Of a stretch of 64,000 bases of DNA, positions 1-8,151 are shown in pieces. Origin of the DNA: Nocardia arthritidis NBRC 100137 (GTDB taxonomy: Bacteria > Actinomycetota > Actinomycetes > Mycobacteriales > Mycobacteriaceae). Below the pieces are notes generated by a model that worked only from the letters and a program-made list of their open reading frames with translations, was not told where the DNA came from and did no database searches. Location of the stretch: NCBI RefSeq assembly GCF_001612765.1, contig NZ_BDBB01000042.1, positions 16,689 to 80,688 of the forward strand, read 5' to 3'. Both the position numbers and the translations under genes were made by a program. Within the stretch, counting starts at the first letter, position 1; each line of letters starts with the position of its first letter.

Positions 1-1268
1 AGGACGTGCGGATCGACCCGGATCTGCAACGAGCGGATGCCGGGGGTCAGCTCGGTCACCCCACGCACCCCGGCGGCGAGCAGGTGCTGGTGCAGGGCGT
101 GCACGCGGGCGCGCAGGCCGAGATCCAAGGCCATGGCGCCGTATTCGACCAGTACGCCGTCGTGGCCGGCGCGTCGGTAGGTCACCGCGGTCTCGTCGTC
201 GACCTCGGCGCGGCGCAGCACACCGTCGTCGCCGTCGCCGCCCGTTGACAGCACCGTCGGCCACGTGGCGCGGCGCGCGGGCCCGAGCTCCCGGACGGAG
301 GCCGCGTGGTCGCCGCGCACGGGCACGAATCGCACGCTGTCGCCGGGCGACAGCTGACCCAGCTTCCAGCGGTCGGCCGCCACGACGGTGACCGGGCAGA
401 CGAAACCGCCGAGGCTCGGTCCGTCCGGACCCAACAGGATGGGAGTGTCGCCCGTGAAGTCCAGAGCGCCTATCGAGTACGGAGTGTCGTGGATGTTCGA
501 CGGATGCAGTCCCGCCTCGCCGCCGTCGGCGCGAGCCCATTCCGGCTTCGGTCCGATCAGCCGGACGCCGGTGCGGTCGGAGTTGAAGTGCACCTCGTAG
601 TCGGTGCCGACGACGGCCTCGTAGTCGGCACGGGTGAAGAACTCCGGAGCACCGTGCGGGCCCTCGGTGACCGCGAGTTCCCAGCGCCGGGTGAGGACGG
701 GTTGTTCGTCCATCGGCACCGCTGCCGTGATCCGGCCGTGGTGCGTGCCCAGTGGCAGCGAGTCACCGGCGCGCAACGCGGCGCCGGTGCCGCCGCCGAA
801 GCGCCCGAGCGTGAACGTGGCCGCGCTGCCGAGGTATTCGGGCACGTCGATGCCGCCCGCGATCAACACGTAGCAGCGCATGCCAGGTCCGCGCACCGCT
901 GCGACGTCCAGCACACCTCCCGCGGGCACCCGCAGCGTCCGCCACTGCGGCACGGCGACGCCGTCGACGGTGACCTCCGCCGGGGCGCCGGTGACGCAGA
1001 CCCAGGCCGGTGCGGTGAACCGCAGCGCGGGGCCGCCGAGGGTGCATTCCAGTCCGGCGGCGCCCTCGTCGTTGCCGAGCGCGCGATTGCCGAGTCGGAA
1101 GGACAGATCGTCCATCGGTCCCGACGGCGGGACGCCGACGTGCCAATATCCGATCCGGCCCGGCCAGTCCTGCACGGTCGTGAGCATGCCGGGGCGAATG
1201 ACCTCCACGCCGGGGCGCGCGGGTTCGGTCCGCGCCGTCCCGGCCACCGGTAGCTCGGCGACGGTCAT
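1..1268 (-). CDS. Carboxyltransferase (KipA-KipI) part of urea/guanidine carboxylase, 3' end outside window
   Basis: The protein starts at ATG 1268 and runs off the left edge after about 422 codons. Residues ~20-290 match the KipA/AHS2 domain (text such as RPGMLTTVQDWPGR and PPSGPMDDLSFRLGN). From residue ~345 it continues into a KipI/AHS1 domain (YRRAGHDGVLVEYG). In urea carboxylase these two domains form the carboxyltransferase that moves CO2 from biotin to the amide substrate; no biotin carboxylase domain precedes them, so that part must be a separate subunit or lie further left. The start overlaps the stop of the upstream DUF1989 gene (ATGA), which implies translational coupling. By context the substrate is urea or, as now established for similar clusters, guanidine. 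Confidence 0.85.
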   Translation of the reverse strand, partial: MTVAELPVAGTARTEPARPGVEVIRPGMLTTVQDWPGRIGYWHVGVPPSGPMDDLSFRLGNRALGNDEGAAGLECTLGGPALRFTAPAWVCVTGAPAEVTVDGVAVPQWRTLRVPAGGVLDVAAVRGPGMRCYVLIAGGIDVPEYLGSAATFTLGRFGGGTGAALRAGDSLPLGTHHGRITAAVPMDEQPVLTRRWELAVTEGPHGAPEFFTRADYEAVVGTDYEVHFNSDRTGVRLIGPKPEWARADGGEAGLHPSNIHDTPYSIGALDFTGDTPILLGPDGPSLGGFVCPVTVVAADRWKLGQLSPGDSVRFVPVRGDHAASVRELGPARRATWPTVLSTGGDGDDGVLRRAEVDDETAVTYRRAGHDGVLVEYGAMALDLGLRARVHALHQHLLAAGVRGVTELTPGIRSLQIRVDPHV

Positions 1269-1879
1269 CGCGACACCACCATGCGCACCGGGGTCGGGTC
1301 GAACCCGTTGCAGGGGTTGTTGATCTGCGGGCAGTTCGACACCAGCACCAGCGTGTCGATCTCGGCGCGCAGCGTGACCCGCTTGCCCGGCGCGGACCGT
1401 CCGTCCACGATGCCCAGCGTGCCGTCCGCCTCGACCGGAACGTTCATGAACCAGTTGATGTTCGACACCAGGTCGCGTTTGCCCAGCCCCCAGCGCAAGG
1501 CCTCGGTGAGGAAGTTCTCTACGCAAGCGTGCTGGTGGCGGGTGTGCCTGCCGTAGCGCAGCGTGTTCGATTCCTGTGAGCAGGCGCCCGCGATGGTGTC
1601 GTGGTTGCCGACCTCGTCGGCCACGACGGTCATCAGCGTGGCGCCCCCGTCGGTGCGCAGTGCGCTGCCGGTGGTGAGGAAGATATTGCGCTGGGCGGCG
1701 ACGGTGGCCTGCGCGCTGTAGCGCTCGGCGTGATCGGCCGCCGAGTACAGCAGGCAGTCCACCGCCTGGTTGCCGTGCAGATCGATGATCTCCAGGTGCT
1801 CGCCCGCGTGGACCACGGCCGACCACGGCGCGCGGGCGGGGACGGTCTCGTCGAGCACGATGGCGCGGGCCGTGGTCAT
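1265..1879 (-). CDS. DUF1989 urea-carboxylase-associated protein (probable carboxyguanidine deiminase subunit)
   Basis: This 204-residue protein is a full-length member of the DUF1989 / urea amidolyase-associated (UAAP) family. The cysteines expected of the family are visible: C42 (QAVDC), C100 (GAC after GNHD), C119, and C183/C190 in the C-terminal NCPQINNPCNGFDPTP stretch, which is nearly invariant in the family. Members of this family next to 'urea carboxylase' have been shown to form a heteromeric carboxyguanidine deiminase (CgdAB), turning carboxyguanidine into allophanate and ammonia. The gene overlaps both neighbours by 4 bp (start inside the stop of the larger paralogue, stop inside the start of the carboxylase), so the three are one operon and probably one pathway. 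Assignment of CgdA versus CgdB is not certain. Confidence 0.85.
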   Translation of the reverse strand: MTTARAIVLDETVPARAPWSAVVHAGEHLEIIDLHGNQAVDCLLYSAADHAERYSAQATVAAQRNIFLTTGSALRTDGGATLMTVVADEVGNHDTIAGACSQESNTLRYGRHTRHQHACVENFLTEALRWGLGKRDLVSNINWFMNVPVEADGTLGIVDGRSAPGKRVTLRAEIDTLVLVSNCPQINNPCNGFDPTPVRMVVSR

Positions 1880-2628
1880 GCGGTTGCCTCCAGGGTCAGG
1901 GCGGCCGTCCAGGCTTGTTCGGTGTTCTGCACCGCCCGTAGGTATTCCGGGTCGTTGTTGACGGGTGTGGCGAGGTCTTCCGGCGCGGCCCAGGCGACGA
2001 AGTCGAGGTCCGTCGCGAGCCGGTCGTCCAGCGGGTGCGCGGAGTTGGCCACCAGCACGGTGACCGGTAGGTGCATGAGCAGATCGACGGAGGAGCCCGC
2101 GCCCGCACTACCGGTGGCGGTGAGCGCGCCGTCGTGCTCCACCCGCACGCCGCGGAAGAACGAGACCGTCGGCCCGATGTCGCGCGGCGCCAGCCCGTGT
2201 TTGGCGCCCGCGAGTCGCAGCAGATGGCGTGCTTCCGCGGTCGGCCCGCAGAGTGCGTCGTGGTGGCCGGAGGTGTCGTCGAGCACGGTCGCCAGCACCC
2301 GGCCCTGGTCCGACAGCAGCGGGTGACCGCCGCCCAGATACGCCTGCCACGGCACCTTGACCGTGTCGGCGACGTTCAGGCGCTCCCACGGCGCGTCGGT
2401 GCGCACCAGCAGCAGGTGCGCGCAGGCCGCGCCGTCCGGATCGGACAGGCGCACGCGGCTGCCACGTCCGAGGGCGATGTTCGTATAGCCGCCCGGCGGA
2501 ATTCGCTGCCCTAAGGTGAGCTCGGCGGCGGAGATGCCCGCGGGCAGTGCGGGCTCCGCGATCGTCGCCGCCGCGGCCTGCGCCCGTGCGTGCGCTCGCG
2601 CGCCGGAGGTGTCCGCAGTGGTTGTCAC
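1876..2628 (-). CDS. DUF1989 urea-carboxylase-associated protein, larger paralogue (probable partner deiminase subunit)
   Basis: This is a 250-residue DUF1989 paralogue of the downstream gene. I place the start at GTG 2628 because a GAGAGG ribosome-binding site lies about 8 bases upstream; the frame stays open to 2697 but that extension looks non-coding. The N-terminal ~30 residues are Ala-rich, followed by the family core (RIPPGGYTNIALGRG, DTSGHHDALCG, GPTVSFFRGVRV). It keeps fewer cysteines than the smaller paralogue, as expected if only one subunit carries the full metal site. It sits 85 bp downstream of the permease gene and overlaps the smaller paralogue by 4 bp. The likely role is the second subunit of a carboxyguanidine deiminase. 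Confidence 0.82.
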   Translation of the reverse strand: MTTTADTSGARAHARAQAAAATIAEPALPAGISAAELTLGQRIPPGGYTNIALGRGSRVRLSDPDGAACAHLLLVRTDAPWERLNVADTVKVPWQAYLGGGHPLLSDQGRVLATVLDDTSGHHDALCGPTAEARHLLRLAGAKHGLAPRDIGPTVSFFRGVRVEHDGALTATGSAGAGSSVDLLMHLPVTVLVANSAHPLDDRLATDLDFVAWAAPEDLATPVNNDPEYLRAVQNTEQAWTAALTLEATA

Positions 2629-2713
2629 GATGAATTCCTCTCGGAGATCGGTTGTTCGAAACGGCGACCGGGGTTGCGGCGGTGCCCGGCAGTGCACCGC
2701 CGCACCGGGGCGT

Positions 2714-4243
2714 TCAGGCCGGTTGCGGCGCGGGCTCGGCGCTCGCGAGACCGCGCGACCAACCGACCACGAAGCGATGCACCAACACGCCGACGGCGAG
2801 TACGAGCAGCACGAAAAGCGGTGCGGCCCAAAGCATCCACCAGCTTCCTCCGTCCGGGGCGTAGACCTCCGCGCGAGGCCAGGCGAGATTCACGACCATC
2901 GCGATGCCCCAGACCACCGCGAGCGCGTTGATCGGAATACCGAACCGGCCCAAGCCGAACAGTCGCGCGTCGGTGCCCGCGTCGGGCAGACCGGTGCACC
3001 GGCGGATCAGCAGCGGCACGGTCACCAGCAGGTAGGCCAGATACAGCGTCACGATGCAGACGCTCGCCAGCGTCGCGAAGATCGCGGCGTTGCCGAGATT
3101 GAGCACCAGCAGGCCGATGCCGAGCGCGCCGATCACGACGGCGGGCAGCACCGGCGTGCCGTACCGCGGATGCACCGCGGCGAGCCTGGCGGCGAACGGC
3201 AGCTTCCCGTCCCGCGCCATGGAGAACATCAGCCGCGAGCCCGCGGTCTGAATCGCCAGGGTGCACACGGTGATCGCGACCGCCACGCAGCCCAGCAGCA
3301 CCTTGCCCGCCGGGCTGTCCAGCTTGGCGGTGAGCACGTAGGCCAGGCCCTCGGAGGACAGCGCGCCGTCGGACAGGCTCGGTGCGGCCATCAGCGCACC
3401 CAGCAGCATCAGCCCGCCGCCCAGCGCCGAGACCGACAGCGCGGTGAGAATGGTGCGCGGCGCGACCCGGCGCGGGTTCTTGGTCTCCTCGGAAAGCTCT
3501 CCCGCGGAATCGAACCCGACCATGACATAAGCCGCCATGAGCCCGGACACCAGGAACGCGGCCCAGTAGGAACCCGGCGCGGCCTGATCGGTGTGCAGCA
3601 CCACGCCCGGTCCGCGCTCGGCGGTGGTGAAGAACAGCGCGATGATCGCGAGGACGCCGACGATCTCGACGGTGACGCCGATCGAATTGATCCGGGCCAT
3701 CAGGTCGATGCCGAGAACATTGATCAGCGTGGTCACCACCAGCAGGATGCTGCCCAGCAGTACGGCGTTGGTCGCGCCGGACGGCGAGGTGAGCGCGGTG
3801 TCGGTGCCCACGAGCTGGAATCCGCTCCAGATCGATGGCAGCACCACCTGTAGGGCGATTGCCGCCGCCGCGGCGGTGACGATCTGCGCGATGATCATCA
3901 TCCAGCCCGCGAACCACCCGACGAGTTCGCCGCCGAGCCGTCGGGACCATTGGTAGATACACCCCGAGATCGGGTAGCGCGCGGCCAGTTCGGCGAAGTT
4001 GAGCGCGACGAGGAACTGTCCGGCGAACACGATCGGCCAGGTCCAGAAGAAGGCGGCTCCGCCGAACGAATAGCCGAAGCCGAAGAACTGGAAGATCGTC
4101 GTGAGGATCGAGACGAAGGAGAAGCCTGCCGCGAACGAGGCGTAGCGCCCGAGTTTGCGGTGCAGGACGGGCTGGTAGCCGAACCGGGCGAGGTCGGCGC
4201 CGTCACCGGTGAGATCGGGGGGCGGGGCGAGCGTGGTGGCCAT
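2714..4243 (-). CDS. APC-family amino acid/amine permease of the urea/guanidine carboxylase cluster
   Basis: A 509-residue polytopic membrane protein with about 12 predicted hydrophobic segments, first at residues ~35-60. It has the APC-superfamily signatures FAELAARYPISGCIYQWS after segment 2 and GFDSAGELSEETKNPRR in the middle. Permeases of this subgroup habitually accompany DUF1989/urea carboxylase genes and are presumed to import the nitrogen source, but the substrate cannot be read from sequence. It is the first gene of the minus-strand cluster. Its ATG at 4243 lies 29 bp from a palindrome that also occurs before the divergent TetR gene, so TetR control is likely. Confidence 0.85.
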   Translation of the reverse strand: MATTLAPPPDLTGDGADLARFGYQPVLHRKLGRYASFAAGFSFVSILTTIFQFFGFGYSFGGAAFFWTWPIVFAGQFLVALNFAELAARYPISGCIYQWSRRLGGELVGWFAGWMMIIAQIVTAAAAAIALQVVLPSIWSGFQLVGTDTALTSPSGATNAVLLGSILLVVTTLINVLGIDLMARINSIGVTVEIVGVLAIIALFFTTAERGPGVVLHTDQAAPGSYWAAFLVSGLMAAYVMVGFDSAGELSEETKNPRRVAPRTILTALSVSALGGGLMLLGALMAAPSLSDGALSSEGLAYVLTAKLDSPAGKVLLGCVAVAITVCTLAIQTAGSRLMFSMARDGKLPFAARLAAVHPRYGTPVLPAVVIGALGIGLLVLNLGNAAIFATLASVCIVTLYLAYLLVTVPLLIRRCTGLPDAGTDARLFGLGRFGIPINALAVVWGIAMVVNLAWPRAEVYAPDGGSWWMLWAAPLFVLLVLAVGVLVHRFVVGWSRGLASAEPAPQPA

Positions 4244-4271
4244 GGGCGGTCCTTCGGCGAGCTGCCAATAA

Positions 4272-4285
4272 CTATCAGACGACAG
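4272..4285. promoter_or_regulatory. TetR-type operator, permease side
   Basis: CTATCAGACGACAG lies 29-42 bp upstream of the permease start. Extending outward the arms are AACTATC and GACAGTT separated by 4 bases, with one mismatch. The same CTATC-N4-GACAG core recurs at 4367-4380, next to the divergent TetR gene. Two copies of one palindrome in a divergent spacer is the usual layout of a TetR regulator controlling itself and its neighbour. Confidence 0.65.
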
Positions 4286-4366
4286 TTTTGCGGCCGCGAT
4301 CGCGCTTTCGGTGACCTGTGTGTATCGCTTCGGCGACCTCCGGTAACTTCTGCGTTGCCGTTATTT

Positions 4367-4380
4367 CTATCAAGTGACAG
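4367..4380. promoter_or_regulatory. TetR-type operator, regulator side
   Basis: CTATCAAGTGACAG is the second copy of the palindrome at 4272-4285. Here the arms extend to TTTCTATC and GACAGAAA around a 4-base centre, with one mismatch in eight pairs. It lies about 85 bp upstream of the chosen tetR start (GTG 4465), a position that fits autoregulation. Confidence 0.65.
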
Positions 4381-4464
4381 AAAACGCACCGGGCGTTGTT
4401 CCCGGCTCGTGCGTACACCGGCCCGCACCGGAGCGTCCCCGCGCCGACCTGCCAGAATGGGCCG

Positions 4465-5139
4465 GTGGCAAACCTCGGTCCCGGACGGCCGCGCGTCGAA
4501 CAGCGGCGCCGACGCGGATCGACGCCGCGCGCCGAGATCCTCGACGCCGCAGGCGAACTGTTCACCACCAACGGTTATGCCAACACCTCCACGCGCGCGA
4601 TCGCCGACGCGGTCGGCATCCGCCAGGCTTCGCTGTACCACCATTTCGCGGCCAAGGACGACATCCTCGACGCGTTGCTCGCCGGAACCGTCGCGGCGCC
4701 GATCGAATTGGCCGAGCGGCTGCGCGCGGCGCCCGAGCCGGTGCCGGTCCGGCTGTACGCGCTGGCGCTGTTCGATGTGCGGCAACTGTGCGCTTCGCGC
4801 TGGAACCTGGGTGCGTTGTACCTGCTTCCGGAGTTGCGCACCGAGCGCTTCGCCGCGTTCCGCCTGCGCCGCGACGAATTGCGCGGCCACTACGAGGCTT
4901 TCGCCGTGCAGGTGCTGTCCGAGTGCGCTGCGCCGAGCGCGCCGGGCACCGAGTCGCTGCCGTTCCGATTGGTGGAGACGGTGATCGGCATGCGCTCCGA
5001 CGAAGGCGCCGCGCCCAGGTACGCGGAGCGAACCATCCCCGGGGCGGTGCTGCGCACACTCGGCTGGTCCGGCGATCTCGACGCGATACGGGCCGAGGCG
5101 GTCGTGCTACTGGACCGGCTCGCGGCGCCCGCTGCCTGA
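4465..5139 (+). CDS. TetR-family regulator of the carboxylase cluster
   Basis: A 224-residue regulator. Residues ~20-65 form a TetR DNA-binding domain (ILDAAGELFTTNGYANTSTRAIA then QASLYHHFAAKDDILDALL, with the typical Y-HH-F end of the recognition helix). The C-terminal ligand domain is not diagnostic. GTG 4465 (VANLGPGRPR) is preferred to the in-frame ATG 4396 because the basic N-terminal arm starts there and the extra N-terminus would be non-conserved. It is divergent from the permease, with two identical palindromic cores between them, so it probably represses the cluster until its nitrogen substrate or a derivative is present. It converges with the TerD gene (3 bp apart). Confidence 0.88.
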   Translation: MANLGPGRPRVEQRRRRGSTPRAEILDAAGELFTTNGYANTSTRAIADAVGIRQASLYHHFAAKDDILDALLAGTVAAPIELAERLRAAPEPVPVRLYALALFDVRQLCASRWNLGALYLLPELRTERFAAFRLRRDELRGHYEAFAVQVLSECAAPSAPGTESLPFRLVETVIGMRSDEGAAPRYAERTIPGAVLRTLGWSGDLDAIRAEAVVLLDRLAAPAA

Positions 5140-5142
5140 TTC

Positions 5143-6666
5143 TCAGGACTTCCCGGTGCCCCGCACCCAGTCCAGTCCCCAGGCGTAGGCCTTGTCGACC
5201 TCGGTCACGCCCCAGCGCGGACGGTTCGGCGGCGGCGGGACGAAGCGGCCCTCCCTGCGCACCACCAGCTCCGTGCCGGTGTTCTCGATGAGCGCCAGCA
5301 CCACGTCCCGGGAGCCGTCCGTGCAACCGTCGACGCTCAACTCGATCGGCGGCGCGGCTGCCGGGTACAGCGTCGCGGTAGCCCCGATACCGCGGAAGTC
5401 GGCCGCGCCGTCGTAAAGGGTGGCGAAGAGCAGGATTCGACGGAAGTCGGCTCCATGGCCGAGATCGATCTCCAGGTTCTCCCCGGCCGCGCTCGCCCCG
5501 GACCGGTCGTCCGCGTCCAACCGGATGAACGGCGGCCGCTCCAGCGACCCCGAATCGCCGACCGAACGGATATCGCCCTTGCGCCCATCGGCCAGTTCCC
5601 AGAAGCAGCACAGATCCAGATCCACCGCGCCGCTCGCACCCTGCGGCGAGGCCCAATTCAGGTTGACCCGCATGATGCCCGCGGTCGCGCCGTGGGCGGT
5701 CAGCGACACCGAGGGACACTCTTTCGTCAGAGAGAGCTTGCCGAAAGACTGTCCCGCTGACGCCGCCCGTGCAGGAGCGCTGTGCCCCGCTGGTGCGGGG
5801 GCGTACTGGCCCGGCGGGTAGTGCCCGGACAGCGACGAGTGATGCCCCGGTGCCGGATATCGGTTGAAGTGAGTTGATGCGGGCGGGTTCTGGCCGTAGG
5901 ACCGACACCCGCCCGGCGGTGCGGTAGGGCTTTGCCAGGTCGGCGCGCCGGAATGACCGGCTTCGAAGGGAATCGGCGCGTCAGGCGGCATGGCCTGATC
6001 CGGTTCGGTGGAGCCGGATCCGGGGGGTTGCCCCACGAGCCGACCGGGCTCCGGCGGTGCGGCCCCGGACGGTGGTGGTGGCGTGAACTCATGCGAAGGT
6101 GCGGGCGGCGGTGGCGGAGGCATGTATCCGTGTGGCGGCGCGGGCGCCTCGTCCACGGAGATCCCGTAATCGGTGGCGAGTCCGGCCAGACCGGAGGTAT
6201 ATCCCTGGCCCACCGCGCGGAACTTCCACCCCCCGTCGCGCCGGTACAGCTCGCCGAGCACCACCGCGGTCTCGCTCGTCGCGCCGATACTCTCGAAGCG
6301 GGCCACCTCCGCTTCGCTGCCCACCTCCACCACGCGCACGAACAACCCCTCGAGCCGCCCGACCGCGCCGCCCTCGGTGGACGCCGCGATCACGATGCCG
6401 TCGACCTGCGGCTCGACCCGCGCCAAGTCCGCGGACAGCACGTCCAGCACGATCGGTCCCGGCCGCTTGCCCTCGTGGCGGACCGCCCCGGACGGGTGAT
6501 CGGGCTGGTTGTAGAACACGAAATCGAGGTCGGATCGCACCTTGCCGGATGCCACGAGCAGTGCGGAGGCGTCGGCGTCCGCCCCGGCCGCCCAGCCCAC
6601 GTCGATCCGGACGGTGGAACTCGGCACGGGCACATTGGCGCCCTTCGGCATGGACACGTCTGTCAA
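5143..6666 (-). CDS. Tandem TerD-domain protein with proline-rich linker
   Basis: This 507-residue protein has two TerD domains. The N-terminal one (residues ~1-180) starts MTDVSMPKGANVPVP and shows DLDFVFYNQPDHPSGAVRH; the C-terminal one (~315-500) has LTAHG...VNLNWAS and DLDLCCFWELADGRKG with acidic Ca-binding-type positions. Between them, residues ~180-310 are low complexity, rich in Pro, Gly, Tyr and His. TerD domains bind calcium and occur in tellurite and stress-resistance (ter) clusters; the role of this stand-alone double version is unknown. No other ter genes are adjacent. The PH-like membrane protein gene lies 54 bp upstream on the same strand and may be co-expressed. Confidence 0.88.
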   Translation of the reverse strand: MTDVSMPKGANVPVPSSTVRIDVGWAAGADADASALLVASGKVRSDLDFVFYNQPDHPSGAVRHEGKRPGPIVLDVLSADLARVEPQVDGIVIAASTEGGAVGRLEGLFVRVVEVGSEAEVARFESIGATSETAVVLGELYRRDGGWKFRAVGQGYTSGLAGLATDYGISVDEAPAPPHGYMPPPPPPAPSHEFTPPPPSGAAPPEPGRLVGQPPGSGSTEPDQAMPPDAPIPFEAGHSGAPTWQSPTAPPGGCRSYGQNPPASTHFNRYPAPGHHSSLSGHYPPGQYAPAPAGHSAPARAASAGQSFGKLSLTKECPSVSLTAHGATAGIMRVNLNWASPQGASGAVDLDLCCFWELADGRKGDIRSVGDSGSLERPPFIRLDADDRSGASAAGENLEIDLGHGADFRRILLFATLYDGAADFRGIGATATLYPAAAPPIELSVDGCTDGSRDVVLALIENTGTELVVRREGRFVPPPPNRPRWGVTEVDKAYAWGLDWVRGTGKS

Positions 6667-6720
6667 CGTAACCGAAACCGGCGCACGGCGTCTCGCATCG
6701 GCGCGTTCGGCCGTCGCGTC

Positions 6721-7251
6721 TCAGTGGGTCGGCGGCGCGATCTGCCAGTGCTCCTGTAGCGCGCCCGCGATCTGCGGGAGCACGGTCACCGGAATGCGCT
6801 TGCGCCGCAGAATCGCCCTGATCTCCGTGACCTGATCGCGTTTGCGCAGGTCGTAAGCGCCCGCGACGGGACGGACCACCGGCGGGATGGACAGCAGTAC
6901 CAGCTCGCCGTGCGGCTCGTCGCCGCCGGACAGATCCAGCGCCAGCGACCATCGGGAACGCTCGTCGAGGGTGAAGCGCCCGGCCACCACCCGGTCCCAC
7001 GAAATGCTGGAGACCGTCCACGGCTTGCGCCGGTAGATGGCGTGGTCGGTGAGCACGATGGCGTCCCTGGTGAACAACGCGGCGAGCACCGCGATACCGA
7101 CGACGGCTCCGGCCAGCAACCCGGTGAACACCCGGTTCACCCCGAACGCGGCGACGAACGAGCCGCAGATCGTGACGGTCGCCAGGATGCCGGACACGCT
7201 GTAGAGCGCGGCGCGCTGGGTCGGGACCACACCTGCCCGCACCGTTGTCAT
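6721..7251 (-). CDS. Small membrane protein with a PH-like cytoplasmic domain
   Basis: A 176-residue protein starting at ATG 7251 (MTTVRAGVV), chosen over 7275 because an AGGTAGGTGAG ribosome-binding stretch lies just before it. Two hydrophobic segments (~residues 15-37 and 42-60) are followed by LTDHAIYRRKPWTVSSISWDRV, a typical start of bacterial PH domains (the TrpSer-TrpAsp turn), and a beta-rich remainder. It is followed by the TerD-domain gene on the same strand. Function unknown; I assign only topology and fold type. Confidence 0.65.
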   Translation of the reverse strand: MTTVRAGVVPTQRAALYSVSGILATVTICGSFVAAFGVNRVFTGLLAGAVVGIAVLAALFTRDAIVLTDHAIYRRKPWTVSSISWDRVVAGRFTLDERSRWSLALDLSGGDEPHGELVLLSIPPVVRPVAGAYDLRKRDQVTEIRAILRRKRIPVTVLPQIAGALQEHWQIAPPTH

Positions 7252-7350
7252 CTCACCTACCTGCCTCGGGCGCATTTCCGGCTCACGCTACCGCGTCGCG
7301 CACCGGCGCACACCTGGCGGTTTCCCAGATGTGGCCGATGCGCGCGGTGC

Positions 7351-8151
7351 TCAGACGGTGAGCGGGACCGCGGCCTCCGCGGTGTACACCAGAAACGTCA
7401 GGCTCTGCTGGAAGTACAGCTGGACCGAGGTGCTGTCGTGCGACAGGTAGCCGACGGACAGGTCCTGCCCGATGCGCAGATCGAAGTCGCCGCCGCGGGT
7501 GGTGAGCACGATCGCGCCGTCGATGGCGGGGGCCCAGATGATCTCGCCTTCCGGGATCAGGCGCTCGATGTGCGTGCGGATCATGTGGCCGTGGTCGGAT
7601 GTCTCGCTGACCGCCGTGAACAACTCGGCGCTGAGCAGCACCGAGTACGGTCCGTCGACGCCCGCCAGCCGCAGCGCGCTCAACGCTTGCGCGATCGCCT
7701 CGGGGACCAGCCGGGTGTCGCTGGGCAGCGTGATCGGCTCGTTGGACGCGCTCGCGCGGATGCCGGTGATGTGCGCGGCCGGATATCCCTCGAAGATCGC
7801 CCGGTCCTCGGCGAACGCGATCTTCTTCGCGGCGTCCTTCACCGGATCCAGGTCGGCGTCCTGGGCGCCGCGCTCCACGTTGTCGAGTTCCTCGCGGGAC
7901 AGCGTGAACGGCACGCGCAGTTCGACCAGCGGCGCGACCACCCGCTGGCGGGCGAACACTCCGGAGCCGGGGGAGTCGATCGGTGTGGTGTGCCCGGTGC
8001 CCACCGCGGAGTAGTCGATGCCGTGCGGGCCGGAAAGGTCGACGACGCGCCGGCCCGCGATGTGCCGCTTGAAGGTGCGCGTCGCCTCCTCCTCGATGGC
8101 CGCCCATGCCTCGGAGGTGATCGGCGCTAGTTCGCGATGGAGGTTGTTCAT
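7351..8151 (-). CDS. Encapsulin shell protein (family 1, linocin M18-like)
   Basis: This 266-residue protein is a full-length family 1 encapsulin with an HK97-type fold: N-terminal MNNLHRELAPITSEAW, then RRVVDLSGPHG, the E-loop region, and the C-terminal TFLVYTAEAAVPL. Encapsulins self-assemble into icosahedral protein shells of roughly 25-30 nm that hold enzymes carrying a short targeting peptide. The start codon overlaps the stop of the upstream DyP peroxidase gene (8148-8151), and that peroxidase ends with the targeting motif, so shell and cargo are made together. In mycobacteria the homologous particle (Cfp29) protects against oxidative stress. The pathway of assembly needs no other gene. 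Confidence 0.96.
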   Translation of the reverse strand: MNNLHRELAPITSEAWAAIEEEATRTFKRHIAGRRVVDLSGPHGIDYSAVGTGHTTPIDSPGSGVFARQRVVAPLVELRVPFTLSREELDNVERGAQDADLDPVKDAAKKIAFAEDRAIFEGYPAAHITGIRASASNEPITLPSDTRLVPEAIAQALSALRLAGVDGPYSVLLSAELFTAVSETSDHGHMIRTHIERLIPEGEIIWAPAIDGAIVLTTRGGDFDLRIGQDLSVGYLSHDSTSVQLYFQQSLTFLVYTAEAAVPLTV

